The notes under the pieces: generated by a model
What the model saw: only the letters and a program-made list of their open reading frames with translations
Told to the model about the DNA's origin: nothing
Databases searched by the model: none
In this document: positions 26,257 through 34,453 of the stretch, one piece after another
Layout: the number at the start of each line of letters is the position of its first letter
How positions within the stretch are numbered: position 1 is the first letter of the stretch
Made by a program: the position numbers and the translations under genes
DNA from: Bacillota bacterium
Lineage (GTDB): Bacteria; Bacillota; Clostridia; Lachnospirales; Lachnospiraceae
Assembly (NCBI GenBank): GCA_023415055.1
Contig: JAEZLZ010000058.1
Coordinates: 1-64,000, forward strand
Direction of reading: 5' to 3'
DNA: 64,000 nt

Positions 26257-27657
26257 TCACTCACCTTTCAATACACTAGGGCTTTCTCCACCGTGATGAG
26301 GTAATGCCACCGGCAGATGTCTCTTGGTATAATATCGATAATATAGGATAAACAGTATTGAGGTCACTACCCAGGTGATCGGATAGCTGTATACTACGGT
26401 ACTAACCTCCGGTCGGAAGGGAACTACCGCAAACAGCCATAGGACACGAAGTGCACATACCCCGACGCTGGTAATCAACATCGGAATAAAAGCATCGCCC
26501 ATTCCTCTTAATGTGCCTGAAAAAATCTCAATAAATACATACGTCCAGAAGGTAGGCACCATAATATGTAAAATCTCCAATCCCTTTTCGAGAACTTGAG
26601 GGTCCGAAGTAAAGAGCCAATAGATGGAAGGACCTCCAAAGTAAAGAACCGCACTAAGTCCGATTGCCACTGCCATCGCAATGCGAAGACAGACCTTGGC
26701 GCCTCTTCGTACTCTGTCATAGTATCCAGCGCCATAGTTCTGACCTGCAAAGGTCGTAATTGAGATACCGAAGGCATTCATTGTCATCCAGAAGATACCA
26801 TCGATTTTTCCATAGGCTGTCCAGGCAGCGATGGTATCCGTTCCAAAACTGTTCATATTCGCTTGTATGATTACATTGGAAGAGGAATACATCAGAGATT
26901 GAAAGCCTGCCGGAAGACCGATGCGAATGATTCTCTTCAACAGTTCTTTATGGAACCGAATATCCTTCAATCTTAACTGATAACTATCCTTTGTCTTCAT
27001 TAATTGAATACATACTAAGGTAGCACTGCACACCTGGGAGATAACCGTTGCTACTGCCACACCCATGACATCCCAGTGAAATGCTATTACTAGCAATAGA
27101 TCCAGTGCAATGTTGATAAAACAGCTGATAATCAGATAGTACAATGGTCTGCGTGAATCTCCGACGGCACGTAGGATACCAGCGCCTACATTATAGACAA
27201 GATTAGCTATCATTCCTCCAAAGTATATCCGGATATACGTCAGGGAATAAGGCATAATCTCCTGTGGTGTCCCCATAAGACGGAGTGCAACCGGAGCACA
27301 GATCAGTCCGATCACCATAATTATGACGCCTCCCGCAATAGCCATGGCAATTGCCGTATGAACTGCATTACTGACTTCTTTCTCATGCTTACCGCCGTAA
27401 TACTGCGATATGGTAACCGTCGCTCCGGTGGAGATACCGATGAAAAATCCGACAAATACATTAATCAATGTACCTGTTGTTCCGCCCACCGCCGATAATG
27501 CCTCTTTTCCGACAAACCGTCCCACGACAATTGCATCCGCTGTGTTATAAAGTTGTTGAAAAAATGTTCCAAATAAAAGCGGAAAGAAAAAGATCAGGAG
27601 CTGCTTCCAGATGACTCCCTCGGTAATTCCGTTCTTATTATTTCCTGTACGTATCAT
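26257..27657 (-). CDS. MATE family efflux transporter
   Basis: This 466-residue protein has about twelve membrane helices in two repeats. The family signature at the start reads FPLLFGTFFQQLYNTADAIV, and later GVGAGILRAVGDSRRP-like and AFGISITTFAGQNYGAG segments match. It should export cationic compounds using a sodium or proton gradient. It is the first gene of a two-gene operon with truA. No drug or metabolite can be assigned. Confidence 0.93.
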   Translation of the reverse strand: MIRTGNNKNGITEGVIWKQLLIFFFPLLFGTFFQQLYNTADAIVVGRFVGKEALSAVGGTTGTLINVFVGFFIGISTGATVTISQYYGGKHEKEVSNAVHTAIAMAIAGGVIIMVIGLICAPVALRLMGTPQEIMPYSLTYIRIYFGGMIANLVYNVGAGILRAVGDSRRPLYYLIISCFINIALDLLLVIAFHWDVMGVAVATVISQVCSATLVCIQLMKTKDSYQLRLKDIRFHKELLKRIIRIGLPAGFQSLMYSSSNVIIQANMNSFGTDTIAAWTAYGKIDGIFWMTMNAFGISITTFAGQNYGAGYYDRVRRGAKVCLRIAMAVAIGLSAVLYFGGPSIYWLFTSDPQVLEKGLEILHIMVPTFWTYVFIEIFSGTLRGMGDAFIPMLITSVGVCALRVLWLFAVVPFRPEVSTVVYSYPITWVVTSILFILYYRYYTKRHLPVALPHHGGESPSVLKGE

Positions 27658-27941
27658 ATTCTTCCCTTCTTACCGCCAGTAACGCCTCGTTTCTTTCTGG
27701 CCTGAACCGTATCTGCTAAACTACGATTCCATGTATCTGATGTTGATAAATTTTCAAGTAGTTTATGTGCAATTATATAACAAACTTGTCAGAATGTATA
27801 TATCCCTTTTCGAAGGAAAGAGGGATTCCAAGCAATATTTTACTTATCTTTGCAGATACTAATAAAATCAACCTGTGAAGTCAAAGAATACTTATTTAAG
27901 TACGGATGGACTGCAAGCAGGTGGAAAGGCAGGATAAAATC

Positions 27942-28097
27942 ATGGACAACAATAAAAACAGGATCAAAGACCGTGGAAAAAGTAACCCGGAGCTGCGTAA
28001 GATGAAGCCAAAGGAAAATGCGGATGTCGGTATTGAAAACGGACAGGTCATCGGTGTTCACGAAAGTAAGCATGAGAAACACCGCTCCGAGAAATAA
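27942..28097 (+). CDS. Small charged protein of unknown function
   Basis: This 51-residue hydrophilic protein is rich in Lys, Glu and Asn. ATG 27942 follows AGGA by 8 bases. No known domain is seen. Short polar proteins like this are common in clostridia, often spore- or stress-linked, but nothing here proves a role. A competing frame on the same strand is less well supported. Confidence 0.45.
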   Translation: MDNNKNRIKDRGKSNPELRKMKPKENADVGIENGQVIGVHESKHEKHRSEK

Positions 28098-28132
28098 TAA
28101 TGAATTGACCACATCTTCGGTATCATATACTG

Positions 28133-28215
28133 AAAAAAAGCGATGCGGTAACCCTTTTTGCAGCAATGAGGAAAATTATATTTGCCCCCAGTGCATGCGA
28201 AAGAGTTGCCGCATC
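28133..28215 (-). terminator. Large-loop terminator-like hairpin after uppP
   Basis: GATGCGG (28142-28148) pairs with CCGCATC (28209-28215). On the minus strand the outer arm is followed by GCTTTTTTTC. The 60-base loop contains additional weak pairing. It lies 55 bases past the uppP stop. Confidence 0.5.
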
Positions 28216-28269
28216 CTTATTTTATGTTTTATATTGTAATTAAATTCATCGACTCATATCATCAATACA

Positions 28270-29091
28270 TTAACCAAGAAAAACAAAATACGCAATAACA
28301 ACTGCACCTAGTATGATACGATACCAACCAAAAGCAGTAAAATCGTTCTTCTTAATATAACCGATCAAAAAGCGAATAGCAATGACGGATACTATAAAAG
28401 CAACAAGCATACCAGTAACAAGAATCGCAATCTCCGTTCCGGTAAAGTGGAAGCCAAACTTGACTAATTTAAGCAGACTGGCACCGAACATCACCGGGAT
28501 GGACAGGAAAAAGGAGTATTCCGCTGCAACATAACGGGAGGTTCCAAGTAAAATCGCTCCAAGGATGGTTGCTCCGGACCGGGAGGTACCGGGTATCAAG
28601 GCTAAAATCTGAAATACACCGATAATCAAAGCCGTTGTATAAGTCAATTCCTTGAAATTGTTAATCTTTGCCTTTTTCCCCTTATTGCGCATTTCTACCA
28701 CAATAAACAGAATACCGTAAATGATCAATGTAACTGCAACCGTCTGATAATTATAAAAATGCTCGTCGAACCAGTCGTCAAGCAAAATACCCAAGATTGC
28801 CGCGGGAATGCATCCGACCAATACTTTAAACCACATATCCCAGGTAGCCAGCTTTTCCTGTTTTGATTTACTTAAGGCAAACGGATTCAGCTTTATAAAA
28901 TAAAGTAATACAACCGCCAAGATAGCGCCTAGCTGGATGACAACGCGGAACATCTCCATGAATTCCTCTGTAGCATTGAAATGGATAAGCTCCTCTGCCA
29001 AAATCATATGTCCTGTACTGCTGATCGGCAGCCACTCTGTTATTCCTTCAATAATACCAATTATGATTGCTTTGAAAATTTCTACTAGCAT
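28270..29091 (-). CDS. uppP: Undecaprenyl-diphosphatase
   Basis: This 273-residue BacA/UppP membrane protein recycles undecaprenyl diphosphate to the monophosphate carrier for cell-wall synthesis. Catalytic motifs are EGITEWLPISSTGHMIL near residue 15 and PGTSRSGATILGA near residue 165. Around eight membrane helices are predicted. It also gives basal bacitracin tolerance in other bacteria. It is monocistronic. Confidence 0.96.
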   Translation of the reverse strand: MLVEIFKAIIIGIIEGITEWLPISSTGHMILAEELIHFNATEEFMEMFRVVIQLGAILAVVLLYFIKLNPFALSKSKQEKLATWDMWFKVLVGCIPAAILGILLDDWFDEHFYNYQTVAVTLIIYGILFIVVEMRNKGKKAKINNFKELTYTTALIIGVFQILALIPGTSRSGATILGAILLGTSRYVAAEYSFFLSIPVMFGASLLKLVKFGFHFTGTEIAILVTGMLVAFIVSVIAIRFLIGYIKKNDFTAFGWYRIILGAVVIAYFVFLG

Positions 29092-29360
29092 ATTCTGTTA
29101 CCCACGCCTTTCCCTTTTTTTGTCATCATTATGCAAGAAAGCCCTTCCCACACATTTTCAGTGTTACTCCCCTTTGGTACGAATAGCTACATTATAACAG
29201 CTTTTCTTACGTATCACCATTATATTTTAACGACATAATAAAAAAATTGTCTACAACCTATTTTACTGTTCCAAAAGAATCAGTAATACCTCTATTTTAT
29301 ATTCTTCTTCATCTTATTCTTCTGCTTTCAAGTTTATTTTATTTTTTTGCGATATAATAG

Positions 29361-29445
29361 AGCGTAGTGAACATTCTTCAAGCTTGCTTGAAAGCATGCG
29401 AACGGAGCGAAGACCATGAATACGTTTCTTTATTCATGGTATAAT
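29361..29445 (+). repeat. Dispersed palindromic repeat, copy at 29.4 kb
   Basis: The unit has two palindromes. The first is ACATTCTTCAAGC / GCTTGAAAGCATGC and the second ACCATGAATA / TATTCATGGT, ending in TATAAT. The same layout occurs at 42.6-42.8 kb, with paired changes in the arms. Confidence 0.85.
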
Positions 29446-29456
29446 GCATTCACTTT

Positions 29457-29483
29457 AAAAGGAGGTGTCATATTGACACCTCC
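29457..29483 (-). terminator. Terminator of the CD3324-type gene
   Basis: A perfect 10-bp stem GGAGGTGTCA / TGACACCTCC with a 3-base loop is followed on the minus strand by TTTTAA. It is about 125 bases beyond the gene stop. Confidence 0.6.
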
Positions 29484-29608
29484 CTCTAGGGTATTAAAGT
29501 TCAAACACCTCTATACTTTTGATCAAAACAACCATCCCCTTTCATTCGAAATTGACCGGTCACCTATATTATCTCATAGCAGACATAAACCGTATAGGAA
29601 CAAAATGA

Positions 29609-29878
29609 TTATATTGATTTTTTCCCATACACAATCTTCTTTATCGTATCTTCACCCAAATGAAACCGGTCTGCGAGGGCCTCGATTGTCTCCCCCTGTA
29701 AAAACATATTCATGATCTTCCTGTTTCTTATGTCAATTACCTCTCTGGTTCCATTGACATAGCCCCAACCTGCTCTAGTGCTCTTCTTCGGAATATAGAC
29801 GAGACTACCCTCGACATACTCCTGAATCTCTTTTAACAGGCGGGCCGGCAATACATCTGTGCCCTTCTTGTAATTCAA
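29609..29878 (-). CDS. CD3324-family small protein, TTG start
   Basis: This 89-residue protein is of the CD3324 type, common in clostridia and resembling Mor-like helix-turn-helix activators. The first half (GTDVLPARLLKEIQEYVEG, then LVYIPKK) is the family signature. The last 35 residues contain a helix-turn-helix candidate (ETIEALADRFHLGEDTIKKI). TTG at 29878 is preferred because GGAGGG lies 8 bases upstream and the family normally starts with MxYK. The ATG at 29923 lacks a ribosome binding site. A DNA-binding role is likely but unproven. Confidence 0.78.
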   Translation of the reverse strand: MNYKKGTDVLPARLLKEIQEYVEGSLVYIPKKSTRAGWGYVNGTREVIDIRNRKIMNMFLQGETIEALADRFHLGEDTIKKIVYGKKSI

Positions 29879-29936
29879 ATAGCGATCCCTCCAAAATAAC
29901 GATGTCTGATTTGTTGTTACCATCTAAGCTTTTCAT
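29805..29936 (-). CDS. Possible leader ORF overlapping the CD3324 gene
   Basis: A 43-codon frame starts with ATG at 29936, 10 bases after AAGGAGG, the strongest ribosome binding site in the area. It runs through the start of the CD3324 gene in another frame and stops at 29805. It has no family support. It could be a coupled leader peptide or the ribosome binding site of a decayed older start. Confidence 0.3.
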   Translation of the reverse strand: MKSLDGNNKSDIVILEGSLFELQEGHRCIAGPPVKRDSGVCRG

Positions 29937-30031
29937 GTAAAGCCCACCTCCTTAAATTTGATAAAAACAGTATATCACAGGTTTGAAATGATTACCATCC
30001 TATATTTGAAGTGTCAAAAGGTGCTATGCAC

Positions 30032-30104
30032 TCTTCCTGTTACAAAGGATTGCTATGCAAGCAAGCTTGCAATAGCAACCCTATGTGTCAGGAAAGCACC
30101 TTCG
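30032..30104. repeat. Intergenic nested palindromes
   Basis: TTGCTATgCAAG pairs with CTTGCAATAGCAA in the centre. An outer CCTG/CAGG pair and a side hairpin GCACC / GGTGC complete a compact structure. It lies between the CD3324 gene and udk. Confidence 0.5.
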
Positions 30105-30138
30105 GTGCTTCTGATACTTTAGTCCATGCAACAAAAAA

Positions 30139-30169
30139 CACCTCAAACACTCTTATAAAGTGCTTGAGG
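30139..30169 (-). terminator. Terminator of udk
   Basis: CCTCAAGCACT / AGTGTTTGAGG arms, one mismatch, are followed on the minus strand by TGTTTTTTG, 12 bases beyond the udk stop. Confidence 0.85.
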
Positions 30170-30180
30170 TAAGGATCAAA

Positions 30181-30810
30181 TTAATCGTTCTCGTCTTCTG
30201 CTAAGATTGCTTTAATTCTGTGAATCAGCATTTCGATTGCAACATCATTCATACCGCCTCTGGGAATGATGACATCCGCATATTTCTTATACGGTTCTAC
30301 AAAAAGCTCATGCATGGGCTTTACTGTATTTGTATACTGGGTAATGACCGATTCTAAGCTTCTTCCGCGTTCATTCACATCTCTAATGATACGTCGGATC
30401 AATCGTTCATCTGCATCGGCATCTACGAAAACTTTGATATCTAGCAGATCCCGAAGCTCTGCATTTTCATAAATCATAAACCCTTCTACGATGATAACCT
30501 TAGCCGGGTTCACCCGCACTGTCTCAGCCAGACGATTGTGAATTACATAAGAATAGACCGGACGATCAATGGGCTTATATTGTTTCAGCTGCTTGATATC
30601 ATTGATAAAGCGCTGGGTATCAAATGCATTCGGATGATCATAATTTAATTTTACTCTTTCCTCTAAGGGTAGCTCATCATGGGGAAGATAATAAAAATCA
30701 TGGCTTAACAGCTCCACACTGTCCTTGAAGGCTTCCTTGATTCGATTGGCTACTGTAGTTTTACCGGAAGCAGAGCCGCCTGAGACACCGATCACGACAA
30801 CATTTTTCAT
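30181..30810 (-). CDS. udk: Uridine kinase
   Basis: This 209-residue uridine/cytidine kinase carries out pyrimidine salvage by phosphorylating uridine and cytidine with GTP or ATP. The P-loop is GVSGGSASGKTT near residue 7. LSHDFYY gives the conserved substrate-binding Asp and Tyr, and RRIIRDVNERGRS is the lid region. Start at 30810 gives the usual family N-terminus and length; starts at 30840 or 30843 lack a better site. Confidence 0.93.
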   Translation of the reverse strand: MKNVVVIGVSGGSASGKTTVANRIKEAFKDSVELLSHDFYYLPHDELPLEERVKLNYDHPNAFDTQRFINDIKQLKQYKPIDRPVYSYVIHNRLAETVRVNPAKVIIVEGFMIYENAELRDLLDIKVFVDADADERLIRRIIRDVNERGRSLESVITQYTNTVKPMHELFVEPYKKYADVIIPRGGMNDVAIEMLIHRIKAILAEDEND

Positions 30811-30998
30811 ACTGATGTTTTTATCCTTTCTTACATTCATCACTTCAACTATTGTATCTTGTTCAATCGTTTTTTATCACTTAATATCAACCTTTGTCTA
30901 AGGAAGTAATTTATTCGTTTCCTATCATATCACAGGAATCTACACTTGTCTAATAACATTTTAATATATTGGAGGAACTTTTCAATTTAAAATAAAGA

Positions 30999-31072
30999 GA
31001 GCTATTGCAAAAATATAGTACTTCGGAAGAAAGAGAAAAATGCTTCCTAAGTAATAAATTTTGCAATAGCTC
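30999..31072 (-). terminator. Long hairpin terminator after the GMC oxidoreductase gene
   Basis: A 14-bp perfect stem GAGCTATTGCAAAA / TTTTGCAATAGCTC encloses a second stem TACTTcGGAAG / CTTCCtAAGTA. On the minus strand it is followed by TCTTTATTTT. Confidence 0.7.
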
Positions 31073-31080
31073 CGAGCAAG

Positions 31081-32787
31081 TTATGTTGGAAAATATAGGC
31101 TGCGAATCTTATCCGCGGTCCGGGCAGCCATAGCTTGAGTCGTCAAAGTCGGGTTCGGTCCTCCGATACCGTTGTACAGCACACTGTTATCTGCAACAAA
31201 AAGACGTTTTACCTGAAATGCTTCACAGTTGGTATCTACCACATACCCGATCCGCATTGTACTCATGATATGGATGAATAATTCAGCCGGCCAGTTGGCT
31301 CGTGTGATGGTTTTGGCTCCTGCTGCCCGAAGCAGCTGCGCTGCATAGATAGCGATCTGCTCCCGCTTCGCCATATCTTGTTCACTGGGTTGATAACGGA
31401 TCACCGGAATATATCCGAATTCATCCTTGATCACGGGATCAAGAACCACCTCGTTGCTTTGGCTAACTTCATCGTCTACGAATAGCAACAAACTAAGAGT
31501 TCTCTTATATTCCCTCATAAACTCCTTCAGCTGTTCACCTGCAATCAGCCCTTCAAAGTCCCAGGCTGCTTCTGCACTGCGGGATGCGAGGGAAGCAAAC
31601 CCGCTCGCACTGGTACCATAATTGAGTGATGCAAAAATCCCCGGGCTCATTCCCATCGTAATCATTACACCAAGTCCCGGAATATCCAGTCTTCCCGCTG
31701 AGTTCTGCCCAGTATAAGGCTTAATATCAGATACTCCAAGAATATCCATCAATACCTTCTCATCAAATATTCCGGATACAGTGTCAAACCAGTGATTCGT
31801 TAATCCTTTTCCCACCCAGGGATTCTCAGGTAATCCCGAATTCAACCAAAGACGTGGCGTTTCGATTCCACCGGCACTCATGACGACTACTCTGGCATTC
31901 AACTGTGTACTTTCACCGGTCCAGGTATCTTTATATATCACTCCTGAAGCGTATACTCCCTGCTGACTATCCTCCGCAGTCAAAATCTGCGTTACAAATG
32001 CATTCGGTCTTACCTGACAATTCCCGGTAGCCAATGCCCTCGGAATATAACTGACCAGTGTAGATCGCTTCGCCACTGTTTCGACGGTCGGACCGATATG
32101 ACAGCCATTGACGCAGTGCCCCCTCAGGGTACAGCCTACTGAATGGTTATTCTGCAAATCAAAATCCGGATCATTGATTCGCGGATTTACTTCCAGAATT
32201 GCATTACTTGTACGTCGATAGCCGGGCTGCGTGAGATTCATCGCATTTGTGAACTGCCAGCCGGCCTTTTTTGCGCCATAGTAGAACAACTCCTCCTTCG
32301 GTGTGACCGGAGCTTCATGAACAGGAAGCTGACCCTCCACCCGTTCATAGTAAGGAACCAATTCCTCATAGGATATGGGCCATACATTATTGATTGCCTG
32401 TGGAAATGCTCTCGGAGAATTCGCAAAATAATGGAGCGTCGTCCCTCCAACTCCTGCAATTTGCCAGACTTCCCCTCCCTTGCGAAGCCAAGGTGGCTTT
32501 GTACGGTCTGCCGGTCCCCATCTGAGCTTCCCGTTAACCATATCGTTCATGTCGTCTTCCAGGTCAGTAAAGCAATGATTCAGTATATCAATACTCAGAT
32601 CCCCATAACTGTCACTATAATCCGCACCTCGCTCCGAATTAGGATTCGGCCATTTTGCATTGCCATAATAGGGACCCGCATCCAGAACAATTACCTTGAC
32701 TCCGTTCTCTGCCAGCTCCTTAGCTGCAACAGCTCCTCCACCTCCGGCACCGATGATAATTACATCAGCATCATAATTTTCATTCAT
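31081..32787 (-). CDS. GMC family oxidoreductase (gluconate dehydrogenase-like large subunit)
   Basis: This 568-residue flavoprotein binds FAD through VIIIGAGGGGAVAAKELAE near the N-terminus. The C-terminal half holds HIMSTMRIG, the family H-x-GT-RMG-like active-site segment, and LFVADNS with a later GGPNPTLT. Cysteines near residue 220 (VGCTLRGHCVNGCHIG) resemble those of the gluconate 2-dehydrogenase large-subunit group. No signal peptide is seen. It is cotranscribed with the subunit-3-like gene 34 bases upstream. The substrate is probably a polyol or sugar acid; this is inferred from family only. Such a pair without cytochrome is unusual in a strict anaerobe. Confidence 0.88.
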   Translation of the reverse strand: MNENYDADVIIIGAGGGGAVAAKELAENGVKVIVLDAGPYYGNAKWPNPNSERGADYSDSYGDLSIDILNHCFTDLEDDMNDMVNGKLRWGPADRTKPPWLRKGGEVWQIAGVGGTTLHYFANSPRAFPQAINNVWPISYEELVPYYERVEGQLPVHEAPVTPKEELFYYGAKKAGWQFTNAMNLTQPGYRRTSNAILEVNPRINDPDFDLQNNHSVGCTLRGHCVNGCHIGPTVETVAKRSTLVSYIPRALATGNCQVRPNAFVTQILTAEDSQQGVYASGVIYKDTWTGESTQLNARVVVMSAGGIETPRLWLNSGLPENPWVGKGLTNHWFDTVSGIFDEKVLMDILGVSDIKPYTGQNSAGRLDIPGLGVMITMGMSPGIFASLNYGTSASGFASLASRSAEAAWDFEGLIAGEQLKEFMREYKRTLSLLLFVDDEVSQSNEVVLDPVIKDEFGYIPVIRYQPSEQDMAKREQIAIYAAQLLRAAGAKTITRANWPAELFIHIMSTMRIGYVVDTNCEAFQVKRLFVADNSVLYNGIGGPNPTLTTQAMAARTADKIRSLYFPT

Positions 32788-32821
32788 CCTGCTCTCCCTT
32801 TCCGCGTCTGCTCTGTACGCA

Positions 32822-33370
32822 CTAACTAATATTTACGGTTCGTAATACCCTGTAGCCAAGAGATGGCCCAGGATAATCGATCTGCTGCCAGCTGATCGGA
32901 ACATATTCCAATACTCGGTTTCCGGGTGGATCTTGTTTGGTTGTTCCATATCCCGACCATTCCGAATAGTATCCCATTAAGGTATAGGTAAGTAAGGAGC
33001 TTGTGACGTTGTTAGTAAAGCCCGAATTCCTCCACTGCTCATCCGGAAGCAGAACCGGATCTACCTCGTGAAGCTGTGACAGCATAATGGCACCCAGACG
33101 GTCCGGAGGTGGAAGAAACTCTAAACCACCCTGGATGTCAAAGCCTTGATTTGCCAGCCACTGGGCGGCGGCTGCGTTCAGAAGCTCCACTGCTGCCTCT
33201 GCTAATGGGATATATTGTTGCTTCAGATTATCAAGCAGAAATTGATCTATCTGCGAATCCAAGGCACCGTAATACTGTATATAACCGTATACCTCTGCCA
33301 AACCAGGGGTTCGGGGAATAATTGTATCTGCATATGCCTGCAGGGTATTTTGAATGTAATCCTGATTCAT
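32822..33370 (-). CDS. Gluconate 2-dehydrogenase subunit 3-like protein
   Basis: This 182-residue protein is of the gluconate 2-dehydrogenase subunit 3 family. The signature is the N-terminal ADTIIPRTPG, and the helical middle and the LLTYTLMGYYSEWSGYG region match the family. In proteobacteria this subunit carries a Tat signal and is exported with the flavoprotein. Here the N-terminus has no signal, so the complex should stay in the cytosol. It is the first gene of the operon with the GMC oxidoreductase. Confidence 0.83.
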   Translation of the reverse strand: MNQDYIQNTLQAYADTIIPRTPGLAEVYGYIQYYGALDSQIDQFLLDNLKQQYIPLAEAAVELLNAAAAQWLANQGFDIQGGLEFLPPPDRLGAIMLSQLHEVDPVLLPDEQWRNSGFTNNVTSSLLTYTLMGYYSEWSGYGTTKQDPPGNRVLEYVPISWQQIDYPGPSLGYRVLRTVNIS

Positions 33371-33627
33371 GGAATAGTCCTCCCGATTACTTTTCTTTCT
33401 TATATAGGTATGATAGAACGGAAGGTTATATTAGTATTTCCATGAAGGAGGGATAGTAAAATTATTACAGGTAATATATATACCGCATAAGCTTAATACC
33501 TTTAGAAATAAAGGGGTTATGATTTGGTATATATACTAAAACTTATACTAAAACTTTATAGTTTAAGTACTGATACTTTTTATATTAATTAAGCTCTGTT
33601 AGATAATATTGGTATATAGATATGATT

Positions 33628-33650
33628 AAAGGAGGGAATTTCCCTCCTTT
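33628..33650. terminator. Symmetric terminator
   Basis: A perfect 10-bp stem AAAGGAGGGA / TCCCTCCTTT with a 3-base loop lies 73 bases beyond the stop of the P-loop gene. A 350-base gap (33371-33722) is otherwise AT rich and without genes. Confidence 0.65.
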
Positions 33651-33722
33651 TCAATTCGCAAGCTATAAAGATTGTAAAGTAATAATAATTTCAGATTATG
33701 CTTATTAATGAATGGATGTTGA

Positions 33723-34181
33723 TTATATAAGCTCATCAGCAACCGGCGGTTGAAAAATAGCGATAAATTTATCCATTTCTGCTTTTGGGATTTCAAACGC
33801 ACCTTCCGGAAGGTTTTGATTTCGTTCTTCCAAGCGGCGATATAATTCAGAATATGAAACATCCATATAGTGCAACTTGAATTCCACACCCAGATTATTA
33901 GCTCTACTCCTAAAATCATCTCGCTCAGCTCGCGCCCAACACCCAAAATCAAGAATAACATTTGTTCCTAATAAAAGAACGTTTTTTGCAACATCCCACA
34001 TTATGTTCTCAATATCACTATGTCGTTTATCATGATATGGTCCAGGAAAGTCTTGCCCAAATAATTTCAGTTGCCAAACGTCTGGAGTAAGTAAAAGAGC
34101 CCTTTCTCTAACAGATAATTCTTTTGCATATGTTGTTTTTCCGCTGCAAGGCAGCCCAATCATTAAATGTAACGTCGCCAT
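33723..34181 (-). CDS. Small P-loop ATPase/kinase
   Basis: This 152-residue protein has Walker A GLPCSGKTT at residues 9-17 and VILDFG as the Walker B-like strand. Arginine-rich helices near residues 85-118 are typical of a lid. It belongs to the broad AAA_33 / zeta-toxin-like nucleoside and small-molecule kinase group. No antitoxin-like gene is adjacent. Substrate unknown. It is monocistronic with a weak upstream ribosome binding site. Confidence 0.82.
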   Translation of the reverse strand: MATLHLMIGLPCSGKTTYAKELSVRERALLLTPDVWQLKLFGQDFPGPYHDKRHSDIENIMWDVAKNVLLLGTNVILDFGCWARAERDDFRSRANNLGVEFKLHYMDVSYSELYRRLEERNQNLPEGAFEIPKAEMDKFIAIFQPPVADELI

Positions 34182-34299
34182 TCTTTCTCCTCACTTTAAT
34201 AATCTTTAGCGCGTGATCATAAACTATAACGAATCGTCAGCGTGGTAATATTATACATTACACGTTTGCTCAATATCAATATTTTTCTCTAACAGCGCT

Positions 34300-34362
34300 A
34301 AATTATTAAATAATTAAATTACGTAAATTATTAAATAATTAAATTCGTTAATAATTAAATTT
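34300..34362. repeat. AT-rich direct repeats upstream of the MerR-type promoter
   Basis: Two identical 21-base copies (34300-34320 and 34325-34345), each AAATTATTAAATAATTAAATT, are 25 bases apart. A partial third copy ends at 34362, 4 bases before the -35 box. Confidence 0.85.
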
Positions 34363-34366
34363 ACTC

Positions 34367-34397
34367 TTGACTTGGAGTAAACTTCAAGTGTTAAAGT
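34367..34397 (+). promoter_or_regulatory. MerR-type promoter and operator
   Basis: TTGACT (34367-34372) and TAAAGT (34392-34397) are 19 bases apart, longer than normal. The spacer is centred on the dyad ACTTGGAGT-AA-ACTTCAAGT (34370-34389). This is the arrangement used by MerR-family activators that untwist the promoter. Confidence 0.75.
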
Positions 34398-34453
34398 ATT
34401 AATGAAAGACAATGAAAGAATAAATAATGAATTCAGAAGAGGAGCCAATAAGA

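Noticed and set aside
28018..28239. A 73-residue frame with CGNPFCSNEENYICPQC looked like a zinc-finger protein.
   Set aside because: It overlaps the better-supported small gene, has no ribosome binding site, and its cysteine part lies within the terminator-like hairpin.
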